A stretch of 64,000 bases of DNA from positions 22,155,406 through 22,219,405 of the forward strand of contig NC_092361.1 in the NCBI RefSeq assembly GCF_030848805.1, written 5' to 3'. Positions 1 through 14,494 of the stretch are shown here, piece by piece. A model generated the notes under the pieces. It did not search any database. It saw only the letters and a program-made list of their open reading frames with translations, and was not told the origin of the DNA. Both the position numbers and the translations under genes were made by a program. The stretch comes from Temnothorax longispinosus. Taxonomy: Eukaryota > Arthropoda > Insecta > Hymenoptera > Formicidae. How positions within the stretch are numbered: the first letter of the stretch is position 1; each line of letters opens with the position of its first letter.

Positions 1-2280
1 GCAGGATTACCTTCGCTAACGCTTTCACTAACGCGAAACAGGGTTCGGGCTTCCATGTGCTCGTTGCTTATTAAATTATAAATACGAACACATGATGTCG
101 ATCTGCACGTATTTCCTCTACGCTTTTGCAATTTCTATTGCTGACTTGTATACCTATGTAATAAAGAAACTGATAAAATCGAGCTATAATTAGAGACAGG
201 ATGCAGCTTAAACTTTTGTATTTGAATACCAATATGTATTGCTTCTTCAATTTTAAAAACGATTTGGAATCTTCTCAGTAATAAAAATAAAAAACACTAC
301 GTCCTTGGTTTACGCTTATCGCGTGGTTCTGCCCCGCGATGATCTTCGAGAGAAAGAGAGAGAGAAGCATAGCGTGTGCCCGGCTGTACCACTCGCCGCC
401 TTCTCGCGCGATCACGATTTAACCGTGACGCAATCCCCCGCGCGTCCCTTATATAGCCCCCAAGGAAATCATCTTCGTGGATCCCGCGGTACCGCCTGTT
501 ACATTGTTAATGGCCTGCCTCGTGAGAATACGTAGAAAACAATCCTCGCGATATCCTCGAATATCGGACGAGTCATTAGCGTCGTCCCGCGTCTCCGATC
601 GCAGAAATTATGGTCTGTCTATCAGCACCTATCACAGTCGTGTAAGAAAACGAAGAAACAAGCGAGGTACATACGTTGAAATTGCGTACAATATTTTAAT
701 TGGCGATTGTAAAGATTTGTAGTAAAATAACATCGTAACGAATTCATTATCCGTGTGTCGCCGTGTCGTGATGGAATAATTTCAAAATTCACCAGGCTCA
801 GAAAATAATAGACCTCTTGCAGCGATGGAAGCAACTGGATGAGTGTATGCAAATTGAGTTGTAAAGTGCTCTTCCGCATACTTTACACGCCAATTAGCGC
901 TATTCCGCGGAATTAAGAGAGTCGGAAGTTTACCCATATTCTGAATTACCAGGGGAAAAAAAAACGGTTTATCTTTTAAAACTGAGCGTATTATTAACAC
1001 AGTCGGGAGTTTTAATTAGCATTATATCCATCGGAGATTCAACGATAGAATTAATAACATACTTACGTTTAATTAGAACGATATCATCGTCGCGTTTTCA
1101 GTGTCACCTGAGACAACCTGAGACAAGTTATATTAACGATCTGCGACGAGAACGGAAACTCGCCGAGTTTCCTAATTGTTCCTGATTTACAGTAGGGTGT
1201 GTGAGTGGATATATCCTTTTAAGTATCACGTGCACGATATGGCAGGATGACGTAAGGATATGCGTGCAACACGATAGCGCGCGTTCGTTCCTTTTCATTA
1301 TCTCAAGTTGTATTGTATCTGCAAGCATTAGGGTAGTTGGAAGTTATTAGAGTAGTTAGACGAAACAGTGTCAGGAGAGATAATTCGGTAAAAATAGGAT
1401 TCTATACCAGTCTCGTGGCTGAATGCGTAACGCGTAGTATTTCGTATTTATTTAACCTGATTTGATAAATATAATTAAAACAATTAACACTACACGGCGA
1501 TCTTTTATTAAAGAGCGAGACGCTGAATTTGGCCGTTGCCAGTTAAATTTTTGCACGTATAAAGTTTACGGCGATTGCGTAATGATCGTGGCGAGTAATG
1601 GGCTTAATTGACGTGGCCGGAGTGTTAATAAGCTTAAATTTCCTGCGGTATGTTTACATAATAAGTATATAGAGACATATGCGTGCGTGTAACACGCATG
1701 TCCGTGCTAATGCCCATCCCTTCACATGCGAGGAATGCATGGAATTCGCGAGTTATTTATAAAACAAAGATTTTTGCATAGTTTCTAGCACAAGCCAGAT
1801 CTCCGCCAATTTTTTTACAAATCGCACAATTGTATATCACACACATATTGTCAGCAAGAAAATTCAATAAACACCATTTTGCGAGCAGTAATAATAAAAA
1901 TTGTATATTAAGTAAGAATATAATTAATCATTCAAAGTATATTTCATACATTCAACTTTTTGAAGATAAAAAAATATTATTTTATCCATATATATTTTTT
2001 TAAATCTTTTTTCTATTAATTTGGACATTTATTTCCTTTACAATTATTTGGCTTAATGGAATTTATCGATTGCTTAACGCACAAAATTGATTATTTTCCG
2101 CAAGATGAATTTATAGTATTAATATTCGTAAATATTGAAGCGTTCCTAAAAGGAATATAAGAGATAGAGCGCATTATCTCTTTCCATGATATAATAAAAG
2201 GAAAATTTTACTCCTGAAGTAATCGAGGTATCAAATGTTGTAGCAAGCTTGAAGACTACATCCGGTCACAGTGAGGCGCC
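1..2280. other. Non-coding stretch upstream of the Rabin8-like gene
   Basis: Only short open frames without domain character, plausible splice partners or sustained coding bias are present. The right end probably contains the promoter and 5' UTR of the Rabin8-like gene that starts at 2281. I see no RNA gene or transposon here. Confidence 0.5.
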
Positions 2281-5200
2281 ATGAAGGAAGTCCAGGAGCA
2301 GCAGCAGCCTGAGTCAATGGAATCCAACGAGTCGGTTTCCGGTTCGAATGAATACGCCTATCGACCGCTCACGACGAAGCACAGAAGAGCTGGGAGTACC
2401 GGAACCACTGGCGATGAGGAATACACCACGGACGAGGATGAGCTGTACACGGATGAGACTGATTGCGCCACGCTACATCCACCGCATCCTATTCTTAAAT
2501 CGGACCTCGCGAGGGCAGCTACGGATCTCTTTGGATATGCTACGAAATGCGAGGACGAGGATGAAGAGCCCACTAGTCTATTCGACGAGGACGACACCAA
2601 GTTCCTAGATGATAGGTGTGTATTGATTTTTTCCTACTTTCCCATCGAAATCGCTTCCTTACGAAGTAGATATTTAATTAACTTTTTGGACGGGCGCTCG
2701 CTAAAATGTATAGAACTTATTGCGATGGAATCTTTATTTCAATTAATAAATATTACATTAATTTAGTAATATATAATATTAAAAATTAATATTAATATAT
2801 TCTGTATTAATAATTTATATCAATTTAAACAAAGAATTGAAATTCATATGTGTGTTGCACAAAGAAGATTGACGTATTTTATTCTATTAAAACAAATTTT
2901 AATTGCTTATACATGAGAAGCATTTTGTTACAATAACAAATTAATTCTTGTTTTATCCCATCAAAGCAGAGATTATTTCGCTACAAAATGTATTTCCTAA
3001 ACTGATTTGTTGTAGCAGCAAATCCGTGTTTCTAATTGAGAGATTGACTTACAATCAACAAAAAATATAATTCTATTAAAAAAAAAAGATTTAACTATAA
3101 TATCCAATAATTGGTAACGAAGTTTAGTCACCCTTTCATCGAATATTGCAACAGCAATGGTTTTGCTGCGACTGTAAAATTCTCTTTTTTGGGTAAAAAA
3201 CTACACGAGTGTCATATTCAAGATTTTCAATCGATGTTCGAGACTGCCAGTTATTAACTGTATTATTATTGTATATATTTATATATAATATAATAATTAT
3301 AATGAGATTTGCATATTTTAGTTCCAGCTCAACCAAAACCGCTCCACTGTTCACGTACAACGAAAAATTGCAAGGTGTCCTGTCGCGACATCGAAATCCA
3401 TCGGAAGAGAAGAAGCCCGTGAAGCCCTGCGAAAAGCTGAAATCTCACGAGCTGGAAGTCTCGGAATCTCAAGCTCAACGTGCGAAACCTTTGGATTTTA
3501 GGTTGAATGAAGCTGAGTCTGCGGGAAAAGCCAGCGATGAGAAACCCGATACGGTCGACTCGAAGAAGGACAATTCTCTCGAATCATCGAAGAGACTCTC
3601 CCTTCCTAAAGATACGCCGGTAATTTCAGTCTTCGGTTTATCAGATTTTGATAAGACATCTCATGGAAATAAGAAATGAATATAAAAATAATAACTATAA
3701 ATATATACATATGCGTTGAATATAGATTGTATTAGAAATATAAATTTTACTAATACTTACGTGATGTTTTTGAAAATTATTTCAGCCGAAAGAACCATCA
3801 AAGCAAGAATTACTGGGTGTTCCTAAAAAAACCAACAGCCCGCCATCGCCTACTACCCTGCAATGGGGAAGAGCAGTGGCTGAGGTGAAGGAACACGCAG
3901 TGGCGAAGTTACAGGAGGAACTTAAAAGGGCTCATGAAGAATTAAAATTAAAGGACGAGGAAGTGGCAAGACTTTCGCGGATCAGGCAGGATGTAGAGAC
4001 TGAGCTCGAGGACCTCACTGCCAGCCTCTTTCAAGTTAGTCACCAATTTCTTACTTGTTACAAAAGTATAAATTTAATTTAAAAAGTATAATGTTAAAAT
4101 ATAAAAAAAAATTATATAATGTTTATGTAGGGTTTCAGAAGTTGTCAAAAACTTAACAGAAGAAAAACGTAATTTTTGATGTCTCGGATTTGAATTAATG
4201 CGTTTAATGATATTTTATCAAAGTGTATTAGATATAATTTTGCAAAGAAATTAAATAAATTTTGTAAAGAATATTATATTATTTATAAAATGTATATTCA
4301 GGAGGCACATAACATGGTTCGAGAAGCTAATGTACGTCAGGCGACGGCGGAGCGTCTCCTGGAGGAGAGCCGAATGAAATCGGAAGTGCTCGCAGCTGAA
4401 GTAGCGGCTTTGAAAACTTTGGTGCTCACATCTACACCGTCAAGGCCCAATCCCCATTTGCATCCTCAAATCGACACGAAGGGACGCGTTAGCAATGGGG
4501 AGGACAGTCAGCAGGGACTTTTTACGAAGAAACACCGAAGGTAATGGACAATTTTCTATTAGATTTATAAGTTTTTAAAACTGCCGAGTGCTTCTTGAAT
4601 ATGGAAATAATAAATTTAAACAATATTTTATAATATCTATACATTTCTACATTGTTTGTCGATAATTTCGAACAAGTATTCTTACGTGTTACAAAGTACT
4701 AGAAAGGACTGTAGTTTACAATGTATTTTGTCGATTTAAAAATAAAAATAAAAATGTTTAAAAATACGGAATAAAAAATAGAAATGATTTTAAATTAAAA
4801 GAGATATAAAAAAGTCGTTGCGTTTATTTTTGCAAGCTAAATTAATAATATATTTAAAAATTTGTAATTCTGATGCAGGTCGCCGTCGCACTTTAATTTA
4901 AAATACGGTCGAGAGAACTCGCCGCCTGATTCGCCTGTAAAGGAACAGAGGCCACCTTTGCCCACCGATAAGGAAGCCCTCGAGAGGGATTGGAAGCGTG
5001 AGCGTGAGAAGGAGAAAGAGAGGGAGTGCAAGGACTTCGGTCTGGAAGTCGACCCGAGGGTGCATACGGAGTTTCTCAGATGGAAAACGAACCCTTGCGT
5101 CGACAAAAGCGATCCCTTCGTTGCGAGGGTATTTAAAGAGGATATCGATCTCTGCTTGGATTTCCCGAATAAGGAATTGGGAACCAAGGTCAGGCAAGCT

Positions 5201-6186
5201 GTTCTGGATGGCATCATATTTATCGAGGCGGTCAGCGACAAAACGAAACTCGCTTTTCCCAAGTACGTTCTTAAAGTTTCTCATTATATTTAAAATACTC
5301 AATATTTTTTCATATTGTAAAAGAAAAATATTTTTATGTGCCGTTTAGTGGACAATCAAATATTATACATTTTATAATTATTACATTGTAATATTTTCAT
5401 AATGTTTCTAATGCGCTAATATTCGTGGAATTTTGCAATTCTATGTTTCTGCAATACTGTATTGTCACTGCATTGTAATTCGCAAGATCGCGAAGTTGCT
5501 GACACAATAGCTGGAAGATTATATGCTATTATTTTTATGATTGGGTTGTTATTTATAAAACTGACGTTTCTATAAAATTTTTATATATGAAACAGCAATA
5601 AAATATTTCGATTTAAGGAAATGTGCACTGTTGGAGGCACCACGGCAATGTCACTATCGTATGCGGCTTGGTGATCAAGAAAATCAATGGCATTGCATTT
5701 CGCAGATCTGTCGCAATCGAGTAAGTCATGTAATCATTATTTAAATTTATTTCAAAAACCTTAAAAAATTCTGTTTTGTAAGGAATTGTGTGTTCCTTTG
5801 CAGATTATAGCAGTGTGTGACTTTCTCAATTATCTGAGATACGTCGAGCGTGGTCTCGTCAAGAGCTCAGGTATGTTACATAATAAACCATAGTTTAATA
5901 TAATTTATTAGAAAATTATATATATTTTTTAATAATTTATTTTTTATATTTATAATGCCCTTAAATATTTGCAAAAATAGTTTAAAACAAATATGGCTTC
6001 GATGTATAGTTCTTTGGATTAAATATTGAAAATTATAAGGAAATATTAAAATTGGAAGTATATAATTTCTATTTTTCTATTAATAATGGAATTTATTAAT
6101 CTGCAGTTCACGACGTTTACTGGGAGATCACGCGGCTGAGAAAGGAAATGGTTTTTGCACGGTTGGGTCTGGCATTGTCGTCTTGA
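2281..6186 (+). CDS. RAB3IP: Rab-3A-interacting / Rabin8-like guanine nucleotide exchange factor (Sec2 domain)
   Basis: Predicted to activate Rab GTPases of the Rab8/Rab3/Rab10 class by GDP release, in exocytic and ciliary vesicle traffic at the cytoplasmic face of membranes (family knowledge). Exons: 2281-2615, 3322-3619, 3786-4034, 4302-4540, 4879-5262, 5618-5720, 5804-5870 and 6107-6186. All have GT-AG borders and matching phases, giving 584 residues. The N-terminus is acidic and Ser/Thr-rich. A long coiled coil at about residues 240-345 carries the Sec2 core, including ELEDLTASLF, EAHNMVREAN and LAAEVAALKTLVL. The C-terminal region holds the conserved block with FPK-CALLEAPRQC, QICRNRI and VCDFLNYLRYVERGLVK. 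The ATG at 2281 follows a purine-rich context and opens the first coding exon; additional upstream exons cannot be excluded. RAB3IP and its close paralogue RAB3IL1 cannot be told apart here. Confidence 0.9.
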
Positions 6187-8233
6187 GGTTCGCGTAGGCG
6201 GGATGTCATCTAGTCTCGAGTCATTTCGAGCTAGGGGTTCATTGTTTGAAAATAGAAATCTGTGAATTATGCAGAATAATTTAGCGACGCTCTCGTCGAT
6301 TATCGGCCTTTGTGCAGCGAAGGGGAGGGTGCAATGTTGCAATATATATCTTTCAGATATATATATTTGAAGTCTCTCTAATTCTGTTAAGTAATTCTGA
6401 TAATAATATAATAATATTTCTAAAAAATTTACGTGCCATTCAGAAAACTGTATTGTATGACCGTAAAAAGGAAGTATAATTTATTGACAACAGATCTTCC
6501 ATCTTTTGATTAAGAATATTTTACAGTGTGATTAATAACATTAATTTATATACACCAACTTATTTTTCTACTTTTTTAAAATAAAATATAAAACTACTCA
6601 GGATTAAATTTGATATTAATTTTGCAGTAAAACGTCAATTTTTCGCACGTAATTTTTTTTGAGATATTGCCGAAATAGTGCCGCATATGGCAGATTCTAG
6701 ATTTAATTATTTGCGAACAAGTTGTAAGATGACAATGAAGCTGATTACAAGGCTGTGAATGATCTTGACATGCGGATCAGACATTGTCGATGGCTCTCCT
6801 AAACGAGGAATGTAAATAATAGGAAAGATTTTTGAGATATTGTGTCATGTTTTCTGAAGTTCAATGAACTTATTGTTAGACTCATGCGAATTGTGACAAT
6901 GGAGCCGTTGATTCCATGAGATAGTTATCAATCATATTATATATATGAGATCACTTCATGTCGTGGTTTGGTATTAACACCGAACAGAAGAAAAATCGTG
7001 TTTAGCTAATTATTTATATTTGTGTTTTTGTTACAGATCAGTTTTTTTTATTTGCCGTCACGTGTCGAGTCGTAGTGATTTTTGTTGTTTCGTTGTCTAT
7101 AATTTATCGATATATATTATACGTTGTGTTAATTGTTAATCTGAATAATGGCTTCCATTAAATATACCATTGATCGTATAAATTTATTGGAATTCTAAAG
7201 TGTTCGTACCGTGCCACCAAAACTCGAGAACATAAAATTATCATCTAAACTTCCGATTAATTTATTGTTGACTCACGATGACTATGTATACCTCGACATT
7301 ATCACTCATAGAGAGGAGCATCTGTGCTCCTGCATCTGTGTGAACCATATGAATCTCCAAATTCTTAGTGTAAATAGAACTTCTCGAAACTTCTCATGAC
7401 ATGTAACGATTCTATACGTCTATATCATAATGCATCCGGTTATACGGAGCATATTCGTTTCTACTCTATAAATATTAGTCTGACGTATTGCAATCAAAAC
7501 TGGCATTTGTGTCAGTCATGTATCTCCTGGTTGTATATACGAATATATATTTTGTTTACTGCGAAAAAAATATTCTTAATACTTTTACTCTAAATTTCGA
7601 CTCATGATATGCTAATTAATTTTTTTTTTCGAGATAAATAATCTCCGCAATAATTTTCTGGTTAATTCGTTCAATGACTCAAACATAGAAACTCCAAGTG
7701 TCCGATAGATAGTTATTTCGGTATCGTAAATATACTTGGTAAGACTTTTATCTCGATTCTGTTATCTTCCGTCATTTATCGCGTTCGATATGAAACGTAC
7801 GAAAGAAAGTAATTATGTGATTGGGTCGCCATTTATCGAATTATGCCAAACAACATGTGGCCAACGACGAAAACGAATAACGTTCCCTTGAGTGTTACGG
7901 GACGTAATAAAAAGACTTCTTGTAAGCATTTCTCTTGTGAATAGAAAACATGTTAAATTGTATATCAAATGTAAATAGAGTCTTCTAACATTATTTGAGA
8001 TAGAAACTTGTATTTAAAAACGAAATAAAGATAATCGCCATTGTAAAAAAAATATGATGCCTAATTATCGCAATCCCTTTGAAAGATAGCATTTTATTAT
8101 TTTTATATTTTCGTAGATAACTGTTATAAAATACTACAATTATTTCCTTGCCATATATAAAATGTTGTCTTGTATACAAATTTTATGTTATCTCGCACGC
8201 GTTTATGCGCCGCGTACGTTAATAATTAAGCAG
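6187..8233. other. Intergenic stretch between two convergent genes
   Basis: This AT-rich DNA holds the 3' UTRs of the Rabin8-like gene (+) and the P450 gene (-). Two 60-65 codon open frames around 7211-7593 have no recognisable domain, no coding bias and no splice partners, so I do not call them genes. Confidence 0.5.
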
Positions 8234-11037
8234 TCATATTCTTTTGATAGCAACGACACTTATATCAGGTGGTGCGATCGTAAAGCCGTCGACACCGTCT
8301 AAAAAGAGGTCAGGATGTCCCGGAGGTAACACAAACTGAAATTTCTGCAGTAGACATGCGACAAACAGGAATACGCTGTTCCTTGCCAAGGTCTCGCCCA
8401 GGCACTTTCTATGACCTGTTAAATCGTTAATGTTACGATTTTCAGCTTTGTACATTTAAATGGATTTATATTGTTCTTCATACCTAAGCCGAACGGTATT
8501 AACCACGGATCCTCGACGAATTCTCCTTCGTCATTAATAAATCTCTCAGGTCGAAACACCTTCGGATCTCCCCAATGCTGCTCGTCCATATGTACGCTTC
8601 GCAAGTTAGCCAGCAAGGAATAATTCTTTTTTATCTCGTAGCCCAGTAGAATGGAGTCAGTCATCGCCCGATGAGGGATTGAAGTAGGCCCGACGTTCGC
8701 CAGCCTCGTTACTTCCGCTATCGTCGCGTTCAAGTATGGCAATCTGAAAATTGTCGGTCGTATAAATCATAATTCTGGAGCGATAATTTGCGAATTAAAT
8801 AATATTAATAGCGTATTGAGCAATATTTTCAAGTTTGTACCGATTTTTGTACACTATACGAGGTAGGAGATCCTTGCCTAGCACCCTGTCGATTTCCTCG
8901 TGCACTTTTCTTTGCACATCCTGTTTCACTATGAGATACGTGATAATGAAGCCAATTGTATTGTTTGTCGTTTCCACACCGGCGCTGAAGAGGTCTTTCA
9001 CAACGCTAATTAATTGCTCTTCTGGAAATATTCTGTATTATCCATCATGTGTCAAAAATTATTTGTGCAATTATTTTTATCATGAGAATTTAATACACGA
9101 TATAGCGATACGGATTAATTACAGTATTATTATAATAAAATAGTCTTAAATAATAATGCTTTCTTGTTTTTGCACAATGCTATTTTTTTATTTTTACGAA
9201 TTATAATGTATAGAAATCTACAAATTTAATCTAAGAATCTAATAACAACTGGCAGAAAATGTAATATAAATTTGAACTTGCGTTTCTCACCACACGTTAA
9301 AAAAAATTCTCATTTATGTAATTATGTACATTACGAAGCATTGTGTACCGTCAAAAGACGATATGGTTGAGCTTGATTGCTTGGTTTCCATTTCCGCTAG
9401 GTAAACATCGATAAAGTCTCTGAACTCGCCGTGTGTTCTAGTTTGTTTGTGCCTCGCTATTTCAGACTGAAAGAGGATATCTTATTTTATGTACAAGGAT
9501 ATCTTATTTCTATCTATAGATAGAAATTATATCGCTAATGGAGGTATATATCGCGTTACCCCGATGAATTGCCACATTCGTGTCAGTCTTTGATTTAGTA
9601 CAGTAAACCCGGTTAACCCTGGGATAATGTATCTTAAAAACGGCAAGTGGGTCAATATGCCGCCGGTGACGTTGCTATTTCTGATAATCCCGTTTACCAC
9701 TGATAAAATCTCTGTCAGTTTCGGATTCTCCAAGTCAAATCTACAACAATATATCCCGATGTTATTTTCGGTTACGCGATTAATTGCATGTAATTTGTAA
9801 TAGCTTTGCGATGTACCTGGCTCCAGCGACTAATGTCCATAAACTATTGAGAACAGCTATGGAGGTAATATTGTACAAGTTGGTAATTGGTCCCGATTTA
9901 CTCAGCGATTCAATCGTGGTCGTTAAGGAAACCGCGTCGTTTAATATTATATCCTCCATTGTACCATTTCCGAATCCAAATTCCTTCAACGTTCTCAGAG
10001 CAAATCTGAATAATTTGTAATCAATCTTAATCTGATCTGATCTTTCTCTAATACACGAAGAAAATAACGTAACAGCAACATTTCAAAGATTTAATCTTAG
10101 AAAATTTTATTAAAAATATCGAGAAATTATGTAATAATTATTTAAAAAAAAAATCGAATATAAATTGAAGTTTTTTTCGTTAATTTATATTTAGGTCAAA
10201 GATGCGTTTCGTGCATTTAGATTAAATTGTATGATTTTTAAGAAGCTTTAGGTATATAATAATTCCTTGCAAAATACCTTCTTTGGTCTCGCCAGACATC
10301 GCCATCGGTGAATAGTACACCCCTCCGTTCACCCCCCGTCCGAAGTCTATGTACAAATCCATTAGGTCTGCCGTCAAACTGAGGTCGACTCATCATCTCG
10401 ATCACCGCATCCTTACCGGAAACAATGATCAACGGTTCGGCTATGCCGAGCTTCAAGCCGACGATGGGTCCGTAAATGTCGGCTAACCGACACCAGGCAT
10501 GAGAATAGAACTTCGTTTCATCGACCAGACGTTTCACATCCAATATGTTTCCCACGATCGGCAAGCCGCGAGGTCCTCGAATAGAATATTTCGCGAATAT
10601 CTTATATATTTATGTAAATTGTGCGATAATATAAAATATTGAGTAGTGTGTGTGTCAAAGTGAAGTAAATGTTCTTAAAAAGTAGAAGCAAAAGTGTTTT
10701 TTAAAGCAAAAGCATAAAATGAAAGCATTTTTCGTGTTACATTTTGCAGGATAAATATCAATAATCTATTTACTTTAATAAAAATAACTTACTCCATTTT
10801 GTTCTAATAATTAATTATTACTCTTTAAAATTTATCGCATATGTGTGAGATCGTAACAATTACAACATAAAAATAAAAATATTTTTGGATTTATGGAGCA
10901 AATCGTTTTCGAATAAATCTGACTTTTTGAAAACAATTGCGATATAGTTTACCTGGAGGAAACATTGATGGTCGGCGCCAGTCGTACAGAATCTTTATCG
11001 TGAATGTTATCGCCAGGCAAATTATTATAAACCACAT
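8234..11037 (-). CDS. Cytochrome P450, CYP2 clan (CYP15/CYP305-like)
   Basis: A haem-thiolate monooxygenase of the endoplasmic reticulum. Exons in transcript order: 11037-10953, 10575-10278, 10005-9817, 9740-9560, 9466-9349, 9021-8841, 8743-8484 and 8415-8234. Phases agree throughout and give 497 residues, the normal P450 length. Visible in order: N-terminal membrane anchor (MWFIIICLAITFTIKILYD); the hinge PPGPRGLPIVGN; the C-helix motif WRDQRR; FALRTLKEFGFG; the I-helix AGVETTNN (A304-T309); the K-helix E361-x-x-R364; the PERF motif FRPERF; and the haem loop FGLGHRKCLGE with Cys442 as thiolate ligand. GRPNGFVHRLRT and LANVGPTSIPHRA resemble insect CYP305 and CYP15 enzymes. CYP15 members epoxidise methyl farnesoate in juvenile-hormone synthesis, but a subfamily cannot be fixed by eye and the substrate is not inferred. 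All key residues are present, so the gene looks functional. Confidence 0.93.
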
Positions 11038-14000
11038 TATTTATTTGTTATTTAATGGCAATAGAGAAATATCATAAAAATAAGGTAGAAATATTCTAAG
11101 TAATTTGTTTTACTGTGGAATTCTTTTACATTTTAAAGGAACCTTTTATATCTTCTAGAAAGAAATCCAAAGAGGATGTTACCACGAATCAGTAAATCTC
11201 GCACGTAATAAATACTATTAATTGACTATATGGTATTTTATTAAATTTTCTATGTAGTTTATCGACTGCATCAAAGTGTCATTCGCGGCAAGCGATACTA
11301 ATCGAAACTGCATCAGTCTCGTGGAAATTCTGTTATATGAGAGAAACACCTCCTTTCACTGGGATATTAGGCAAGAGGATTTTGGCTCAAGGTTTCAGCT
11401 GTGGTCGAATATATCTGTATATGCTGCTGCAGGCATGCACGCGACAGTCTACCTCTTATTCCACATCGGTCCTTACATTAAATTTCATTTTACTACAAAA
11501 TGCTTTGCGACAGCTGCGACATCGAACCGTTTCCAATAACACGTTATGCAACATCCTTCCAACGAACGCATCAATGTTTCATTAGCTAATATCTTCTTAC
11601 GGTTTTGGCAAAACAATTTGTTACAAGTAATGAAAAGTTTGTTATGAATAATTTGTGTTTATTGTATACCTATGGATTATAAGCAGAAAGAGAGAATGTA
11701 TGTTAACTTTTATGTGTTAATTATTTTGCAATGTAGGATAGAAAGCTGATTAGAGATATGAAGAAATGATTTAAGACGCTCCATATGGAAGCAGGGACGC
11801 GTGTTTCTTAGGGGACGAGAATATACGACGAAGTGCGCGGCCGTTGGGTCATTGCTAATATCGACGATTATATAGTGGTGCGAGGTAATCACAGAAGTTA
11901 TAAGCGGCAGATGTGGGAATCGTAAATTCGCAATTCCAATCAATCGCGCTCACATCAAAGCGCGCGCTATCCCCGTTCGCCATTTCGGGCGTTCGTGGTC
12001 CAGCTAACACCTTGCGCAATTGCGTTTACGATTTCGCGCTCGCACGCGATCCTACACACCTTTCCTCTTCTATTCCCCGGGCCCACGTCGACAACCGTCT
12101 TCCACCGGCCTCTTCCGCTTAGCGCGCAACGTCAAATCGAAATGAGAACGATCGAGCAGGCGGCCCGACGTAATAAAGATCGCCGCGAACCACTTAAAAT
12201 CATCGAGTTAATCCGACCGCGATTATCCGGTTGAATTGCCGAATCGTTCGTAGTATACGTAGGTTATTGACACTGTTATAATTATTGTTAATAAACTATT
12301 TCTCTTTGTGCAACAGCTGTGGCGCGACGTTGGTTGGCACTTATTAAATAAAAATAATTAGAATAATTAGATGTAAAGGTAGAAATGCGAGGATTTAAAA
12401 AATGTTTTAACTGTTTCTTCTATCCATGATATTGCTACAGTAGTACAGGAAAAGATAAAAAATGAGATACAAAGTTAAAAACAAAATAAAAATTTTAAAC
12501 TTATATATCCACACATATCAAAATTAGAATTATTTCTTACTTAATTTTTCATCTCATAAGTATAACAGTTCTGAACAGATTAAGAGGATTTTTTATTGTA
12601 AATATAAATAGTTAAAAAAAGATTTTAATAAAATTTACCATTATTTGAAATATATTTTGCTTTTGGAGCTTTTCTCTCGGAAGAACTTCCGCTGCAAGGT
12701 GAAACGACGTTGTAAAATTGGAAACGACTGCCATCAACGATTCTGGGGACCAGAGATCACAGCATCCGCGCGTGATGGTCCGTAAATTATTGCATCTCGG
12801 CGTCAGTAGCGATAAAACGATCAGCCAGAGACAAAGGAACATATAAAGCGAGCCTTACTTCCTTCGATGCACAATAGATGAAGCTGCGTAACATACAGGT
12901 AACGAGCAATCGCCTCGTCACGAGTTGATGGTAGCAACGTAAGGAGAGAAAAGAGAAGAAGAGGGAATAAACGTTAATTATCACTAGAAAAAGAGCGATT
13001 TTTAATTTTCCCATGCTTATTCGCCGAAACGTTGGACGAGAGTTGATAATCTGCTTTTTTTCATATTAAAAACTTGAGAGAATGCTGCAATAAAAAATTA
13101 TGAAATTTCTGTTGGGGAAAATCTATTTAAGCGCGATGAAATATTACGCAATCGTTTTCTTAATCATAAGAATGAGATTTTGCAACTGCTTCTTTTTCAA
13201 ATACGTTATCGGTTGTAATGAAATTCTGAAACAATATGTGCATAAATAAAAATTGACTTTAAAGATTTTGGCATTCTTATCACAAAAGTAATACATATTC
13301 AAGTAAGGTACCAAATGCAATTATGAGATAAAATAAAACGTGAATCTTTTTTGAGTGTGCACTCACATTATCATAATTCAAGGACGCGGAACAACTGTAA
13401 TTCATTAAACTTTTAAATGCGGCGCGAGCGAAATATCCTTCTTGACATAGAGAACAGAGCCGAACAAAGCGACAGGACTTTATCGTGCATAACGAACGAA
13501 GACATTGAAATTAAATGTTTCACGGTCAATTATCGATTGCCTGTTAAATTGAAATCAATATAGCCAAATGTAGAATCTCTTAAGTCCAAGGAAACCAACG
13601 CATTGGTCTTCCAAAACTTCAAAAGATTTTTAAATATAACTTTTGATAATAATTGCATTTAAATATTAAAAAAGTTTAATATAAGAAAAAGTTTCAGATA
13701 TTTGCTTAAAGTTACTTAAGTATTGTATAAGAAGTACGATGATGGCAAATAATGTTTTCATTATCCGAGACGCTAATTGTCTGACAATTGTTAACAGATC
13801 GTACGAAGTGTCGAATTAATTCGATCATACGAAACACTCGTCGCTCAGTCACGTAAGACTTTTTGATGAGGTAATTATTCCGACGGTAGCAAACGACTTT
13901 CGCATAGGCGAGTGAGATGTATTTAATCGACTGATCAATTCATCAATCCATCATTGAGATGATGAGGAAAATACCGGCTAGGGAAATTAAGACGCGGAAT

Positions 14001-14494
14001 AAGGAGAAGAGACGTTGCTGCTGCTGATAACGAGTCCGGAAAATCGAGATGCTGGGTCGGGGGGTCTTAAAAAGAAGCGGGGGGTTGGAGGGATTTGATG
14101 ATAGGTGGGGGGCGGCGGTGACTCGCATTTACCGAAGGCGCTAGGTCCAGCCGAGTTGGCATTCGATAAGAACAGACTTCGATTCGACATCAGGCGGGTG
14201 CTGCCGTCAGCGTGGAACACCATCGGGACTTTCGATTACTTATCGTGGTCAGTACCAATGACAAACAGCGGCTCGATCTTTTCTGGAAACATGATACAGT
14301 TGTTGGATGATTATATTTCTTAATTGGAAATTAAATATTTGGCCCTGTCAGGTAGATTAGTATACAGTGACGGATTTGGAATTTCGTTGATAAGACGAAG
14401 AGTTCTGATCCGGTATTGGATGTAGGCCGTGTTTACTGCCCGCAAAGCAAAGAAGAAGATCTGAAAAGAACAAAGAAGTGACATTCTGGCGGCG
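11038..14494. other. Intergenic stretch with several weak exon-like signals
   Basis: No gene is supported. Noted: a CpG-richer patch around 11940-12240 with open frames but no domain; a minus-strand 75-codon frame ending at 12787 with a hydrophobic start; and, on the plus strand, a TATA-like ATATAAAG at 12841-12848 followed at 12878 by a seven-codon ATG frame (MKLRNIQ) that ends exactly at a GTAACG donor-like site. The last could be a first exon of the downstream mucin-like gene or chance. Confidence 0.4.

Noticed and set aside
4837..5302. Two minus-strand frames of 134-141 codons
   Set aside because: They lie opposite the fifth exon of the Rabin8-like gene, whose protein is clearly conserved, so they are mirror frames.
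7211..7593. Two adjacent plus-strand frames of 62 and 65 codons
   Set aside because: No coding bias, no domain and AT-rich composition; frames of this length are expected by chance.
12787..13014. Minus-strand frame beginning MGKLKIALFLVIINVYSLFF
   Set aside because: The hydrophobic start resembles a signal peptide, but part of it is a pyrimidine-rich tract and no second exon or domain follows.
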